Positions 35,694 through 44,915 of a DNA stretch of 64,000 bases are shown piece by piece (position 1 is the stretch's first letter; each line of letters starts with the position of its first letter). Origin of the DNA: Nitrospira sp. (GTDB lineage: Bacteria > Nitrospirota > Nitrospiria > Nitrospirales > Nitrospiraceae); contig JARFXP010000002.1 of the NCBI GenBank assembly GCA_029194675.1, positions 992,001 to 1,056,000 of the forward strand, written 5' to 3'. The notes under the pieces are model-generated. The model was not told the DNA's origin. It saw only the letters and a list, made by a program, of their open reading frames with translations, and did not search any database. The position numbers and the translations under genes are program-made.

Positions 35694-37196
35694 ATGCCGA
35701 AGATCTTAATCGCCGATGACAGCATCGCAGTTCGCAAAGTTGCGGAGCGACTGTTGACCGAGGCCGGCCTCGGCGTCACTCTTGCGGCAAACGGAGAAGA
35801 AGCATTGGCCTATTTAGCAAAGGAACGGCCGGATGTTGTTGTGTCCGACGTCATCATGCCGGATAAGAGCGGGTATGAAGTCTGTGCCTTTGTCCGTGGA
35901 AACGCAACCCTCGCCGCGACGCCCGTACTGCTCATCTCGGGAATCGTGAACGATGAAGTGACCAGGCAGGCCGAGTCTTGCCACGCGAACGGAGTATTGA
36001 AGAAGCCGTTTCAAGGTACATCCCTAAAGGATCGAGTCCTCGAACTGATAGCAAAACGGCAGGAACCAGCAGCGGCCACGGTCGCCGAGCCGGCTTCCGT
36101 TCCCGCCGCGGCTCCCGCTGAGAAGATGATGCCTATGTCAGACCAACTGCAGCAGAGTCTGCGTCAGGAGACCGGCAAACTCAAAGAGTTTGAAGAACAG
36201 TTCCGGGCAGAACGGGTTCGATCAGAGGAACTGACCAGGCAACTGGCTGAGTCCACAGCGCAGCTCGCCAGAGCCAAGGAAAGCGAAGCGCAGTTGGCAA
36301 CCGAGCGCCAACGCGCCGACGATCTGCAAGAATCACTCGTTAAGGTTGAAGAACAGTTCCAGGCCGAACGAGTTCGATCAGAGGAACTGATCAGGCAACT
36401 ATCTGAGTCCACAGCGCAGCTCGCCAGAGCCAAGGAAAGCGAAGCGCAGTTGGCAACCGAGCGCCAACGCGCCGACAATCTTCAAGAATCACTCGTTAAG
36501 GTTGAAGAACAGTTCCAGGCCGAACGAGTTCGATCAGAGGAACTGACCAGGCAACTATCTGAGTCCACAGCGCAGCTCACTAGAGCCAAGGAAAGCGAAG
36601 CGCAGTTGGCAACCGAGCGCCAACGCGCCGACAATCTTCAGCACACACTCGCTAAAGTCGAGCAACAACTATCAAGAATCCCTGAGCTGGAATCGGCACT
36701 GAAGGCGGAGCAGGATGCGGTCGAAGCCTTCAAGCAGGAGGCCGTGAACTGGCAAAAAACTTCCGTTCGAATTGCAGAACTGGAGTCTGCTCTGAACGCT
36801 GAACGGGCGGCGGAGGAGCAACTTGTGCAACAACTGGTTGATTTGGAGCAGGTGTCGATCAGGGCAAGAGACGTGGAAGCAAAACTCGCGAATGCGGAAC
36901 AGCAGAATGGTGAACTTCACCAGAAAATTCGTGACCTCGAAGTCGAACTTTCGACGGAACGGCGGAAGAGGGAAGAGACAATGGGACAACTTCAAGATTT
37001 GGAGAGAGTGGCGACGAGAGTTCAGGAAATGGAAGGGCTTCTGGCCGCAGAACGAGATCGCAACGGAATACTCGCTCGGCAAGTCGTTGAAGCCGAACAA
37101 GCCGCTGAGAGTGCCACAAAACGACTTGAGGAAATGGCACGCAAGTTAAGCGAGATTGCAGGATTGGCTTCCCAACTCGGACATGGGAGGGGATAA
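35694..37196 (+). CDS. Response regulator with long coiled-coil tail
   Basis: The 500-residue protein begins with a receiver domain (ILIADDSIAVRKVAERLL, Asp in VVVSDVIMPDKSGYEV, VLKKPFQGTSLKDRV). A Pro/Ala linker follows (about residues 125-142), then about 340 residues of Glu/Gln/Ala-rich coiled coil. Three 52-residue units (each opening EEQFxAERVRSEELxRQL) repeat in tandem. The start at 35694 follows AAAGGTGCAGG; an upstream GTG at 35652 is less likely. The tail could be a polar or filament scaffold like those of large receiver/coiled-coil proteins in gliding or pilus systems; function is inferred. Confidence 0.85.
   Translation: MPKILIADDSIAVRKVAERLLTEAGLGVTLAANGEEALAYLAKERPDVVVSDVIMPDKSGYEVCAFVRGNATLAATPVLLISGIVNDEVTRQAESCHANGVLKKPFQGTSLKDRVLELIAKRQEPAAATVAEPASVPAAAPAEKMMPMSDQLQQSLRQETGKLKEFEEQFRAERVRSEELTRQLAESTAQLARAKESEAQLATERQRADDLQESLVKVEEQFQAERVRSEELIRQLSESTAQLARAKESEAQLATERQRADNLQESLVKVEEQFQAERVRSEELTRQLSESTAQLTRAKESEAQLATERQRADNLQHTLAKVEQQLSRIPELESALKAEQDAVEAFKQEAVNWQKTSVRIAELESALNAERAAEEQLVQQLVDLEQVSIRARDVEAKLANAEQQNGELHQKIRDLEVELSTERRKREETMGQLQDLERVATRVQEMEGLLAAERDRNGILARQVVEAEQAAESATKRLEEMARKLSEIAGLASQLGHGRG
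36192..36659 (+). repeat. Three 156-bp tandem repeats within the coiled-coil gene
   Basis: Units 36192-36347, 36348-36503 and 36504-36659 are nearly identical in DNA as well as protein, in frame (52 codons each). The strong nucleotide identity suggests recent duplication or ongoing homogenisation, so copy number may vary between strains. Confidence 0.9.
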
Positions 37197-37250
37197 TCCT
37201 GAGCCGGTCATCTGAACATCTAGTGTGGTCTTGTTGAAGGGCCGAAACCG

Positions 37251-38189
37251 ATGTCCGTTGAAAGCGAAAGTGCGTTCCAGAAAGAACTGGTTGAACTGTT
37301 CGTTCAAGAGGCACAGGAATGGCTCCAGCAAATTCACGTCGCACTCGATGAACTACAGCAAACTCCCCCTTCAGAACGCCATCGTGTCTTGGCTCAGATG
37401 ATCAAGGTCGGCATTACGAACCTCGGCGGATCTGCAGCCACGATCAACTTGTGCGATGTCGAGCGCGCCAGCTTCGCGGCCCTTCCCTTCGTTGAAGCCG
37501 TCCAAGACCCTTCCGTGCCAATCTCAACTGATGACTTTATCGCCCTGTGCAAACAGCTGGGGCACGTCCATGGAGCCCTGACTCGAGCGACAGGTCTGGA
37601 ATTTGATGAGGAACAGGTACCGGCTTACGACGAAGACCCTCCAAGAATGATCTCGACGAAAGAATTGCTGATATTGCTCCGTGGATTGCAGGCTCAGCGC
37701 ACGGCATCCGACACATTCCATCGCAATGTGGTTCAGACGATGGTGGCCCAGACGGAGGGATTGATGGGGTGCGGGGTCGAACAATGCAATGTGGCTTCCA
37801 TCCGGGAATTTCTTGACCGGTCAGCCGAAGGAGATCAAGGCTTTCTCCAAGTCGTTCGACAAGAACTTCCTCAGCTAACGGCTGTGCTTCAGGCCCTCAA
37901 GCATCATAGCGTCGTCCCTGGCCCACTGTCTTCCGACCTGCATAATGCGGTTGAACGTGCCGCGCAGCTATGGTCTGCCGCTCAACAGGTCAATGCCTCC
38001 CATGCGATGGTGTTTTTTATGGGATTGCATAGCTTCCTCACGGTTGTGATGCAGCGTCGTGTGGTGGTAAATGCCGACAACTATGACGCAATCCATTCAC
38101 GTTTGACCCAGAGCGTGAAGGGAATTGAGGAATGGGCGGAAAGCGGTCGGGCTGAGCGGATGGCGATACAAGGCGTATTGCCCCATTGA
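37251..38189 (+). CDS. HPt-like protein lacking the phospho-acceptor His
   Basis: An unrecognised 312-residue protein. Its N terminus looks like an HPt domain (LVELFVQEAQEWLQQIHVAL), and the segment ITNLGGSAATINL aligns with the HTLKGSAATVGL helix of HPt domains, with Thr where the phosphorylated His belongs and Gly for Lys. The remainder (about residues 130-312) is predicted helical with no known family. It could be a pseudo-HPt adaptor or regulator of the cluster's CheA. ATG at 37251; it follows the coiled-coil protein by 54 bp. Confidence 0.65.
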   Translation: MSVESESAFQKELVELFVQEAQEWLQQIHVALDELQQTPPSERHRVLAQMIKVGITNLGGSAATINLCDVERASFAALPFVEAVQDPSVPISTDDFIALCKQLGHVHGALTRATGLEFDEEQVPAYDEDPPRMISTKELLILLRGLQAQRTASDTFHRNVVQTMVAQTEGLMGCGVEQCNVASIREFLDRSAEGDQGFLQVVRQELPQLTAVLQALKHHSVVPGPLSSDLHNAVERAAQLWSAAQQVNASHAMVFFMGLHSFLTVVMQRRVVVNADNYDAIHSRLTQSVKGIEEWAESGRAERMAIQGVLPH

Positions 38190-38250
38190 ATGAGTCTCAG
38201 ATCCGAGGCTTCCCTCCGGCTGGGATGCCGAAACGAAAAAGGACATACGA

Positions 38251-39129
38251 GTGCCACTTGTCGATGCGCTACAAAATCATAGTCTGATTCAAGATTCCGC
38301 CTACGAGACTCATTGGGGACTGCGTCTTCGCCCGTTTGAGAATGTACCGGATCCGAAGTTTTATGTCCCATCGGCCAAACATGAGGCAGCAATGGAACGA
38401 ATGCTGTACGGGATCCAGGCCCGTAAAGGGATCGTGATGCTCACCGGTGAGATCGGAAGCGGGAAGACCCTCCTCAGTCGTGCCATGATTCTCAAGCTTC
38501 CTCGATCCCGGTATGAGATCGGACTGGTATCGAATCCGACTATCCCAGGGAATGAATTTCTCGGTGAGATCTTGTTTCAACTCGGGTTGGATCCCCACGG
38601 AACGCGAGTGGAGCAGTTGCGTCGCTTGAACGATCAACTGCTTGCCAACTACCATCGAGAAGTGGACACGGTTGTGGTGGTGGATGAAGCCCAGGCCATT
38701 GAACACGATCGCTTGTTTGAAGAGCTGCGCCTCCTTAGTAATTTCCAGTTAAATGATCGGTTTCTCATCACCCTCGTGCTCGTAGGACAGCCGGAACTGC
38801 GGGACCGTATCGCCCGCATTCCGCAGCTTGCTCAACGGGTGGCCATACAACACCACATTGAATATTTGGATCGCGCCGAGACGAAAGCCTATATCCTGGC
38901 TCGTCTCGCTGCTGCCGGGGGCGAGCTGCCGATATTCTCACCCGGTGCAATTTCCTCCGTCTATCATCGCACCGGTGGTGTGTGCCGATTGATCAACTCA
39001 CTCTGCGACTTGTGTCTCTACTTCGGGCGTGTTTCAGAAGTGCGTCAGATCAAACGCGCGTTGGTGGAGAAAATCGCGAATGAAGTGCTACATCGACGAC
39101 ACAATACCGGCGCATGGGTGATGTCTTGA
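38251..39129 (+). CDS. ExeA/GspA-like AAA ATPase
   Basis: A 292-residue ATPase of the secretion-ATPase-like group. The N-terminal WGLRLRPFENVPDPKFYVPS is the family's typical opening, followed by Walker A GEIGSGKT, Walker B VVVVDEAQAI, and sensor region LRLLSNFQLNDRFLITLVLVGQPELRDR. The C-terminal helical region has YHRTGGVCRLINSLCDLCL. Members assist assembly of type II secretion or pilus secretins, or act in exopolysaccharide loci. No peptidoglycan-binding domain is fused. GTG start; it overlaps the HD-GYP gene by 16 bp. Confidence 0.88.
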   Translation: MPLVDALQNHSLIQDSAYETHWGLRLRPFENVPDPKFYVPSAKHEAAMERMLYGIQARKGIVMLTGEIGSGKTLLSRAMILKLPRSRYEIGLVSNPTIPGNEFLGEILFQLGLDPHGTRVEQLRRLNDQLLANYHREVDTVVVVDEAQAIEHDRLFEELRLLSNFQLNDRFLITLVLVGQPELRDRIARIPQLAQRVAIQHHIEYLDRAETKAYILARLAAAGGELPIFSPGAISSVYHRTGGVCRLINSLCDLCLYFGRVSEVRQIKRALVEKIANEVLHRRHNTGAWVMS

Positions 39130-40205
39130 CGACCTGGTATCAAGAGGCAGAATACGCGTTGGGCGGGATAGCGACCGCTGTTCTGGAACATCGGTCCATA
39201 TCACTGGAACCACTTGAAGCCCTTGCAACGGGCGTCGTGTCATCGCTGCAGCGCAACGATGAGCTGGTCGTACAAGCCCTAGCGGGAGCATTCGGATCAC
39301 CTCTCATCACCAATCTGATCAATGTGGCCATACTGGGAACCAAGGTCGGAATCGGTCTCGGGTACTACGGAGAAGAGCTGCACCGGTTGGCCCTAGCGGG
39401 ATTTGTCCACGATATTGGATTGTTTGCCGTGCCGAAACCCTTACTCACCAAGTCCGGCCGTTTGACCCAGGAAGAGCGGGAACTCATCGAGGGGCATCCT
39501 GAGCTGGGATATCAAGTTGTTGAGAAGTGCGGACCGGCGTATCACTGGTTGGCACAATTGACGCGTCAAGCTCACGAACGCTTCAATGGGCAGGGATACC
39601 CCAATCGACTCGCTGGAAGAGCGGTCAGTGAAATGGCTCAGATCTTGGGTGTGGTCGACGTATTCGATGCTTTGGTGAGCGAGCGCCCCTATCGCCGTCG
39701 TCTGCTTCCGCACGAAGCGATCAAGGAACTTCTGGTCGCTGAACGAAAAACCTTTCCTCGAGAAATCCTGAAGGCGCTCGTCGAGCAGTTTTCGGTGTAC
39801 CCGCTTGGGACGACAGTGCGATTGACGAGCGGAGAAGTAGGAACAGTGACCAACGTGAATAGCCGTTATCCACTTCGCCCGGTCGTGCGGATGGATGATC
39901 AGCGGGAATATGAAGGAAGTGGTGCTTGTGAGATTGATTTGAGCCGCACGCCAGCAGTATCGATTGCGGAGATTCTACAGCCTCCTGTCGTCGGACGTAT
40001 CACATTTTCGAAAGCACCCCCCAAACCGGTAGCGTCTGTTGTGCCGACCGCTGTTTCTGATTCCTTCACGTCGCTGCTCGAAAGCCTTGACGCGGTTGCG
40101 TTGACACTGCAGGGCGTGGTGGACACCAAGAAAACCTCGTTGAAGCCACCGGATGTCGATACGGATATGGATGCCATGACGGGGATCGATCGCCCGTTTC
40201 GCTAG
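39114..40205 (+). CDS. HD-GYP-type phosphodiesterase-like protein
   Basis: The 363-residue protein has an HD-GYP domain at about residues 60-225: HDIG in GFVHDIGLFAVPKPLL, EGHPELGYQVVEK, HERFNGQGYP (the GYP motif), and VVDVFDALVSERPYRR. The metal ligands appear intact, so cyclic di-GMP hydrolysis is plausible. After it comes a small beta domain (SGEVGTVTNVNSRYPLRPVV). It starts inside the ExeA-like gene, so the two are translationally coupled and close the chemosensory cluster. Confidence 0.85.
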   Translation: MGDVLTTWYQEAEYALGGIATAVLEHRSISLEPLEALATGVVSSLQRNDELVVQALAGAFGSPLITNLINVAILGTKVGIGLGYYGEELHRLALAGFVHDIGLFAVPKPLLTKSGRLTQEERELIEGHPELGYQVVEKCGPAYHWLAQLTRQAHERFNGQGYPNRLAGRAVSEMAQILGVVDVFDALVSERPYRRRLLPHEAIKELLVAERKTFPREILKALVEQFSVYPLGTTVRLTSGEVGTVTNVNSRYPLRPVVRMDDQREYEGSGACEIDLSRTPAVSIAEILQPPVVGRITFSKAPPKPVASVVPTAVSDSFTSLLESLDAVALTLQGVVDTKKTSLKPPDVDTDMDAMTGIDRPFR

Positions 40206-40241
40206 CAGATCGACCTCAAAGAGCCCCCCCTCCTTCTACTC

Positions 40242-40270
40242 TTTGCTCTAGAGATCCGGATGGTTATAAT
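40242..40270 (+). promoter_or_regulatory. Candidate promoter inside the apparent 5' end of the next ORF
   Basis: A perfect TATAAT (40265-40270) lies 17 bp after TTTGCT (40242-40247). Transcription would start near 40277, after the first in-frame ATG codons of the following ORF, arguing for a later translation start. Confidence 0.5.
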
Positions 40271-40316
40271 GGCAACCCTAACTTCCGGATGTCTTGACGA
40301 TCGCGAAGAGAATCAG

Positions 40317-40856
40317 GTGCCGAAGCTCATCAACGTTCATCATCCACAGCAGGCGATGCAGCTGGCTCAGGAGTACGTAAAAACGTACATCCTCATGCCG
40401 TCCAGTCTTCTAGGCCTCATCTGTATGATCGGCGCGATCGGAGGTCTGGGATACCAGTGGCTCTCAACCAAGGGCTATACCTTTGAGACCTTTTATCAGA
40501 GTTCGGGGTTGTTTCTATCGGGCGTAGGCTTGGGAACATTGCAGACGCTCTATCAACGGCATCTCTTGCGGGAGTTCCCCGAAGTTCTGGCGGCGCGTAT
40601 GAAAGAAGGACTGAATCGGCAGAGAGGCACGCTCAAGAAGAGGTCGGATGCGACGACCATCAAGCATCCGGGGCGTCAGTTCGTTCCGCTCGCATATTTG
40701 CTGGGCGCGATGGTCTTAATCGGAGGGACCATTGCTGCGTATGTCTACGGCAGCGTGAGCATAGTTCCGGCGCTCTTGATGCCCTGGGCCGGGTTTTATT
40801 GGACAAGGCTGTTCTTGTGGCGGAGAGTGATCAAGGTAGGAAAACCCGAGAGGTGA
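40317..40856 (+). CDS. Membrane protein of unknown function
   Basis: I do not recognise this 179-residue protein. It has two N-terminal hydrophobic segments (about residues 26-46 and 60-78), a basic hydrophilic middle with RQRGTLKKRSDATTIKHPGR, and two C-terminal hydrophobic segments (about 124-144 and 147-166). The start at GTG 40317 has GAAGAG six bases upstream and follows the promoter-like TATAAT; in-frame ATGs at 40260 and 40269 would add 16-19 residues. It converges on lpxD with a gap of only four bases. Confidence 0.6.
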   Translation: MPKLINVHHPQQAMQLAQEYVKTYILMPSSLLGLICMIGAIGGLGYQWLSTKGYTFETFYQSSGLFLSGVGLGTLQTLYQRHLLREFPEVLAARMKEGLNRQRGTLKKRSDATTIKHPGRQFVPLAYLLGAMVLIGGTIAAYVYGSVSIVPALLMPWAGFYWTRLFLWRRVIKVGKPER

Positions 40857-40860
40857 AGTT

Positions 40861-41961
40861 TTAGCTCTTTTTAGAACGGGCTGCTTTTAATCGAGGAACT
40901 CGACCTGCCGAATCTTTCAGCTGCGTTTCAAGGGCCACCACGCGCTGCTCCAAATCCCGCACGAGTTGTTTCAGCTCTGGGAGCCGAAAGATAGTGCCCT
41001 GAACTCTCAGTGCTTTTTCCCGCGGCATTGCCGGGATGCCTCCGACGATCTGGTTCGATCCCAAGCTACGATTGACTCCTGATTTCGCCGCAATCATCAC
41101 TTGATCGCCGATGGTCAGGTGATCGGAGAGACCGGCCTGGCCGCCGATTACCACATGATGGCCGATGGTTGTGCTGCCGGCGATGCCTACCTGCGCGACG
41201 AGAATGCTGTGCTCTCCGACTGTGACATTGTGGGCGATCTGGACGAGATTGTCGACTTTGGTGCCCTGCTTTATCAGGGTCCGCCCGAACGTTGCGCGGT
41301 CGACCGTCACATTGGCTCCCAGTTCAACGTCGTCTTCGATGACAACGCTGCCGAGTTGCGGGATCTTATGATGCCGGCCTTGATGCTGCACGTATCCGAA
41401 CCCGTCGGCTCCGATCACGGTTCCGCTGTGCACGATCACTCGCGCACCAAGTGAACAGCTCTCGCGAACGACGACATTAGGGTACAGCACGCAATCGTCC
41501 CCGATCGTTGAATCCGATCCTACGAAGACCCCCGGACAGAGTGTGACGCGATTGCCGATCGTCACGCGGTCGCCCAAAGTCACAAAAGGCCAGATAGAAG
41601 GATCGGTTCCGATCCGCACATCGGCTCCCTGTATCACCTGTTCGGCAATGCCCCGAGGTGCCTGGTGCCGGACAAAAAAGGTCTGTGCGACGCGCGCGAA
41701 GGCCAACATCGGATGGTCCACGACGATTTGCGGCACAGCGAGATCGGGCAAATGGCGATGAACCAGTAGCGCTGCTACACGAAGGGCTGCCGCCGCCTTA
41801 GACATTTTGTCGTTGGTGATGAATGACAACGCGTCTGGATTGGCTTCGCCGAGACTTGTTAAGCCGCAGATCGGTGTCTGGCTGTCGCCGTGGAGCGTCC
41901 CCCCGACGACCTCTTGGATTTGAGCCAATGTGATCGGAGAAGGCGGTTGGGGCTTGCTCAT
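40861..41961 (-). CDS. lpxD: UDP-3-O-acylglucosamine N-acyltransferase
   Basis: Adds the N-linked acyl chain in lipid A synthesis, using acyl-ACP. The 366-residue protein has an N-terminal uridine-binding domain (about residues 8-100), then left-handed beta-helix hexapeptide repeats (about 105-310, e.g. [22 protein letters not shown]). The catalytic His region is [13 protein letters not shown], and a C-terminal coiled-coil helix ([19 protein letters not shown]) completes it. Its ATG overlaps the ACP stop by four bases, fitting its need for acyl-ACP. Confidence 0.95.
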   Translation of the reverse strand: MSKPQPPSPITLAQIQEVVGGTLHGDSQTPICGLTSLGEANPDALSFITNDKMSKAAAALRVAALLVHRHLPDLAVPQIVVDHPMLAFARVAQTFFVRHQAPRGIAEQVIQGADVRIGTDPSIWPFVTLGDRVTIGNRVTLCPGVFVGSDSTIGDDCVLYPNVVVRESCSLGARVIVHSGTVIGADGFGYVQHQGRHHKIPQLGSVVIEDDVELGANVTVDRATFGRTLIKQGTKVDNLVQIAHNVTVGEHSILVAQVGIAGSTTIGHHVVIGGQAGLSDHLTIGDQVMIAAKSGVNRSLGSNQIVGGIPAMPREKALRVQGTIFRLPELKQLVRDLEQRVVALETQLKDSAGRVPRLKAARSKKS

Positions 41962-42407
41962 CGGGTCACGACTTTCTTCTTCCCGGACGTAACGGCGGCT
42001 GTCTTCTTCGGCTTCCCGGCGGAGGCGGGCTTTGATGGAGCCGCCTTCTTGGTGGACGAAGGCTTGGCCGCCTTGGTCGTGGTCGACTTGGTTGATTTTG
42101 ACTTGCTCGCAGCGGTCGCGGGTTTGGCCGACTCTGGCTTGGACTCAGGCTTCAGTTCAGCGAGCCGCCGCTGAACATAGGCGGCCACGGTACCAACGGT
42201 ACTTAACCCTGGGAGGTCTTGATCTGGGATTTGAAGTTTGAATCGTTCCTCGATCTCGAAGAGCAATTCGATGGTGGCCACTGAGTCGAGGCCCAGATCA
42301 TCTCGGAGATGATGAGACTCGGTAATCGACGCAGGGTCTCGTTTAAGATAGCTGGCTAAGGCCTGAGTAATTTTAGAGGTAATCGCGGGATCGACGGGTT
42401 CAGTCAT
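41958..42407 (-). CDS. Acyl carrier protein with a basic histone-like tail
   Basis: Residues 1-84 form an ACP domain with the phosphopantetheine Ser42 in [18 protein letters not shown]. Residues 85-149 are a Lys/Ala/Ser/Thr/Pro-rich tail (e.g. [18 protein letters not shown]) of the kind seen in histone-H1-like proteins. ACPs are normally about 80 residues and acidic, so the tail is exceptional. The ATG at 42407 has AAGGAG eight bases upstream; an in-frame upstream ATG at 42479 is unlikely. It sits between fabF and lpxD in one operon, suggesting a carrier for lipid A or another envelope lipid. Confidence 0.88.
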   Translation of the reverse strand: MTEPVDPAITSKITQALASYLKRDPASITESHHLRDDLGLDSVATIELLFEIEERFKLQIPDQDLPGLSTVGTVAAYVQRRLAELKPESKPESAKPATAASKSKSTKSTTTKAAKPSSTKKAAPSKPASAGKPKKTAAVTSGKKKVVTR

Positions 42408-42485
42408 TATGGGTACTCCTTCAAATGGAATGAGGCTTTTCGCATGTGAATTCCGCGAGTGGTCCTCGATATCGTTCAACTGTTC

Positions 42486-43742
42486 TTACGCCACAAATTT
42501 TTTCAAGACGACCGTGGCATTGTTGCTGCCGAATCCGAATGCGTTCAAGAGGGCGTAACGAATTCTTCGTTCCTGCACGGCATGCCGGATCCCATCCAAT
42601 TGGCAGGCCGGATCCGGTTCCTCGTAATTCGCAGTGGGATGAATTTGTCCGGTGTGTATTGAAAGGGTCGTCGCCACGGCGCCGATCGCGCCTGCCGCCC
42701 CCAAGGTATGGCCGATCAGTGACTTCGTGGCATTGACGGCGATTTTGTCCGCGCGATTCTTAAAAAGAATCCTGACCGCTTTGGTCTCAACGGCATCGCC
42801 GATCGTCGTGGAGGTCGCATGGGCGTTGATGTAGTCGACCTGATCAGGACCGATGCCGGCAGAGTCTAGACCGATCTTCATGGTCATGGAGATTTCCTGA
42901 CCATCCTCCTGCGGAATAACCATGTGATAGGCTTCGCTGGTCGCGGCATATCCGGCAAGCTCAGCATAGACTCTCGCTTTCCGCTTCTTGGCATGCGCCC
43001 ATGATTCCACGACTAATGCGGCAGCGCCCTCTCCCATGACGAATCCATCTCGGTGTCGATCGAACGGACGTGAGGCTCGTTCCGGAGCATCGTTAAACTC
43101 GCTGGAGAGAGCACGCAAGGAACAGAATCCGGCAAAGACCAACGGAGTAATGCTCGCGTCGGCTCCGACGGCGATAATGACATCGGCTTGACCGCTGCGA
43201 ATGCATTGAAGGGCTTGACCAAGAGCATGGGCACTGGAGGAGCAGGCCGTCGAGATCGTGAGGTTCGGTCCTTTGGCTCCGTGTGCCATCGCGACGATGC
43301 CCGAAGCGGAGTTCAGCGTGATCGTAGGAATGAAATTGGGATGGACGCGGTGTGGTCGTTGAGTTTTAAAGAGCTGCGTAATTTCACGCTCTCCCATCAC
43401 CATCCCGCCCATACCGGCTCCGACGATGACGCCGACGCGATGGGGAGACTCCTTGGCCATGCTCAGATCGGCATCGGCGAGCGCTTCTTTCGTAGAGACC
43501 AAGGCGAATTGCGCGTAACGATCCACGCGGCTCGCTTGCGTAGTCGGCAAATACTGCTCCGGTGAAAAATTGTGGACTTGCCCGGCAACTCGCGAACGAT
43601 AGCCGGACATCGGAAACCACCCTAGGGAAGGGATCGCCGTAATCCCAGAACGGCCCGCGAGGGCCGCCTTCCAGAATTCACTGACGCCGATCCCGATGGG
43701 AGATACTACCCCAAGACCGGTAATCACCACGCGCGAGGCCAT
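42486..43742 (-). CDS. fabF: Beta-ketoacyl-ACP synthase II
   Basis: A condensing enzyme of fatty-acid elongation. The 418-residue protein has the Cys-His-His triad: Cys167 in TISTACSSSAHALG, His308 in INAHATSTTIGD and His345 in SLIGHTLGAAGA. The length and motifs are those of FabF. ATG with AAGGAGGGAG upstream. It is the first gene of the fabF-ACP-lpxD operon with a promoter at 43776-43804. It may serve the adjacent unusual ACP rather than general fatty-acid synthesis. Confidence 0.95.
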   Translation of the reverse strand: MASRVVITGLGVVSPIGIGVSEFWKAALAGRSGITAIPSLGWFPMSGYRSRVAGQVHNFSPEQYLPTTQASRVDRYAQFALVSTKEALADADLSMAKESPHRVGVIVGAGMGGMVMGEREITQLFKTQRPHRVHPNFIPTITLNSASGIVAMAHGAKGPNLTISTACSSSAHALGQALQCIRSGQADVIIAVGADASITPLVFAGFCSLRALSSEFNDAPERASRPFDRHRDGFVMGEGAAALVVESWAHAKKRKARVYAELAGYAATSEAYHMVIPQEDGQEISMTMKIGLDSAGIGPDQVDYINAHATSTTIGDAVETKAVRILFKNRADKIAVNATKSLIGHTLGAAGAIGAVATTLSIHTGQIHPTANYEEPDPACQLDGIRHAVQERRIRYALLNAFGFGSNNATVVLKKFVA

Positions 43743-43775
43743 GTTTCTCCCTCCTTATGGGCGCACACGGCGCCT

Positions 43776-43804
43776 TTCTTACCGGAAGACCGAGGTACAG
43801 TCAA
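43776..43804 (-). promoter_or_regulatory. Promoter of the fabF-ACP-lpxD operon
   Basis: On the minus strand, TTGACT (43804-43799) and TAAGAA (43781-43776) are spaced by 17 bp, with about 30 nt of leader before fabF. Confidence 0.6.
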
Positions 43805-43819
43805 CTAGGAAACCTCTCT

Positions 43820-44911
43820 TCAATGTCTAACCTTCAATAATAGATAAAGCCCGAAGCTGAGGAACAGCGCATTGGCCATCCAACCGGCCAGCATGGGAGC
43901 CAAAGCGCCTCCTCGTCCTAGCGCGATGGCGACGGAGTGCGTCGTCCAGTAGCAGAATCCGACGATGAACGCTTGTCCGATACCCATGGCCATATTTCCA
44001 CCGCGGACTCCGCTTCGCCGCAAACTTAGCGCAATCCCGACGAGCACCATCACGACGGTCACCAATGGGAATGCGACACGGCCGTAGTAATCCGTCAGCA
44101 GACGGGCGAACGAGAAACCTTCATGCCGAAAGCGCGCGAGGTAATTCCGGATTTCTTGAAACGTCATGGTTTCTGAGTTCCCCACAAGTGAGGAAGAGAA
44201 ATCATCGGGAATCAGCGGAAGGTTGATCGCATGTTCCGTAAACAGTGACAGCTCGACGGTATCGTCCGATTGGAATCGGCGATGATTTCCGTTCAGCAGG
44301 ATCCAGCCCTGAGGAGTATAGCGGGCTTCAGCCGCTTCCGTCATCCGATCGAGCTTAAACGGCGGACGAAAATAAAAGATTCGTACGCCTCGAAGGACTT
44401 TGCCCGCGACATCGATCTCATTGACTTCCATCAGGCCGTCGGCGCTGATACGGGTCCAGGGCTGGACGGCTTTGACGGTGACAGGAGCCGGTCTTTGTTC
44501 GATTTGGACCACCCGGACTTCTTCGGCTTTCTCCGAAGCGAGCGGAATGACGGTCGAGCTGAAGAGAAAGAGAATTACAGACACGCCGCCGGCAAACAGG
44601 AGAAACGGCGAGGTCATCCACAACAAACTGATCCCGCAGCTGCGCATAGCGGTGATTTCGTTGCTGCGGGCGAGAAGACCAATCGTCAGTAGGGTCGCCA
44701 CAAGAATGGCGAACGGGGCGACTTGAAAGGAAATTGAAGGGATCTTCAACGCAAAGTACGTCAGGATAGGGAGGATGCCGGACTCATACCGAAGAAACCG
44801 GCGGACTTTTTCAAAAAAATCAATGACCACGTAGATCGTCACCAAGCCGGAAAAACAGATTCCAAAAATTTTCATGTACTCGCGGAGGATATACCGAAAT
44901 AGAATCGTCAT
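43820..44911 (-). CDS. lptG: LPS export permease LptG
   Basis: One of the two inner-membrane permeases of the Lpt machine that extracts LPS and sends it to the outer membrane. The 363-residue YjgP/YjgQ-family protein has a paired N-terminal helix region (ILREYMKIFGICFSGLVTIY), a jelly-roll periplasmic domain (about residues 130-265), and three C-terminal helices with VAFPLVTVVMVLVGIALSLR. It follows lptF by four bases. Assignment of F versus G is by order and best recall. Confidence 0.88.
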   Translation of the reverse strand: MTILFRYILREYMKIFGICFSGLVTIYVVIDFFEKVRRFLRYESGILPILTYFALKIPSISFQVAPFAILVATLLTIGLLARSNEITAMRSCGISLLWMTSPFLLFAGGVSVILFLFSSTVIPLASEKAEEVRVVQIEQRPAPVTVKAVQPWTRISADGLMEVNEIDVAGKVLRGVRIFYFRPPFKLDRMTEAAEARYTPQGWILLNGNHRRFQSDDTVELSLFTEHAINLPLIPDDFSSSLVGNSETMTFQEIRNYLARFRHEGFSFARLLTDYYGRVAFPLVTVVMVLVGIALSLRRSGVRGGNMAMGIGQAFIVGFCYWTTHSVAIALGRGGALAPMLAGWMANALFLSFGLYLLLKVRH

Positions 44912-44915
44912 GATG

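Noticed and set aside
36192..36659. Direct repeats considered as a CRISPR array
   Set aside because: Units are 156 bp, contiguous with no spacers, and in frame within a coiled-coil protein.
42408..42479. Upstream ATG for the ACP giving 24 more residues
   Set aside because: The extension is not ACP-like, while the ATG at 42407 has a strong AAGGAG at good spacing.
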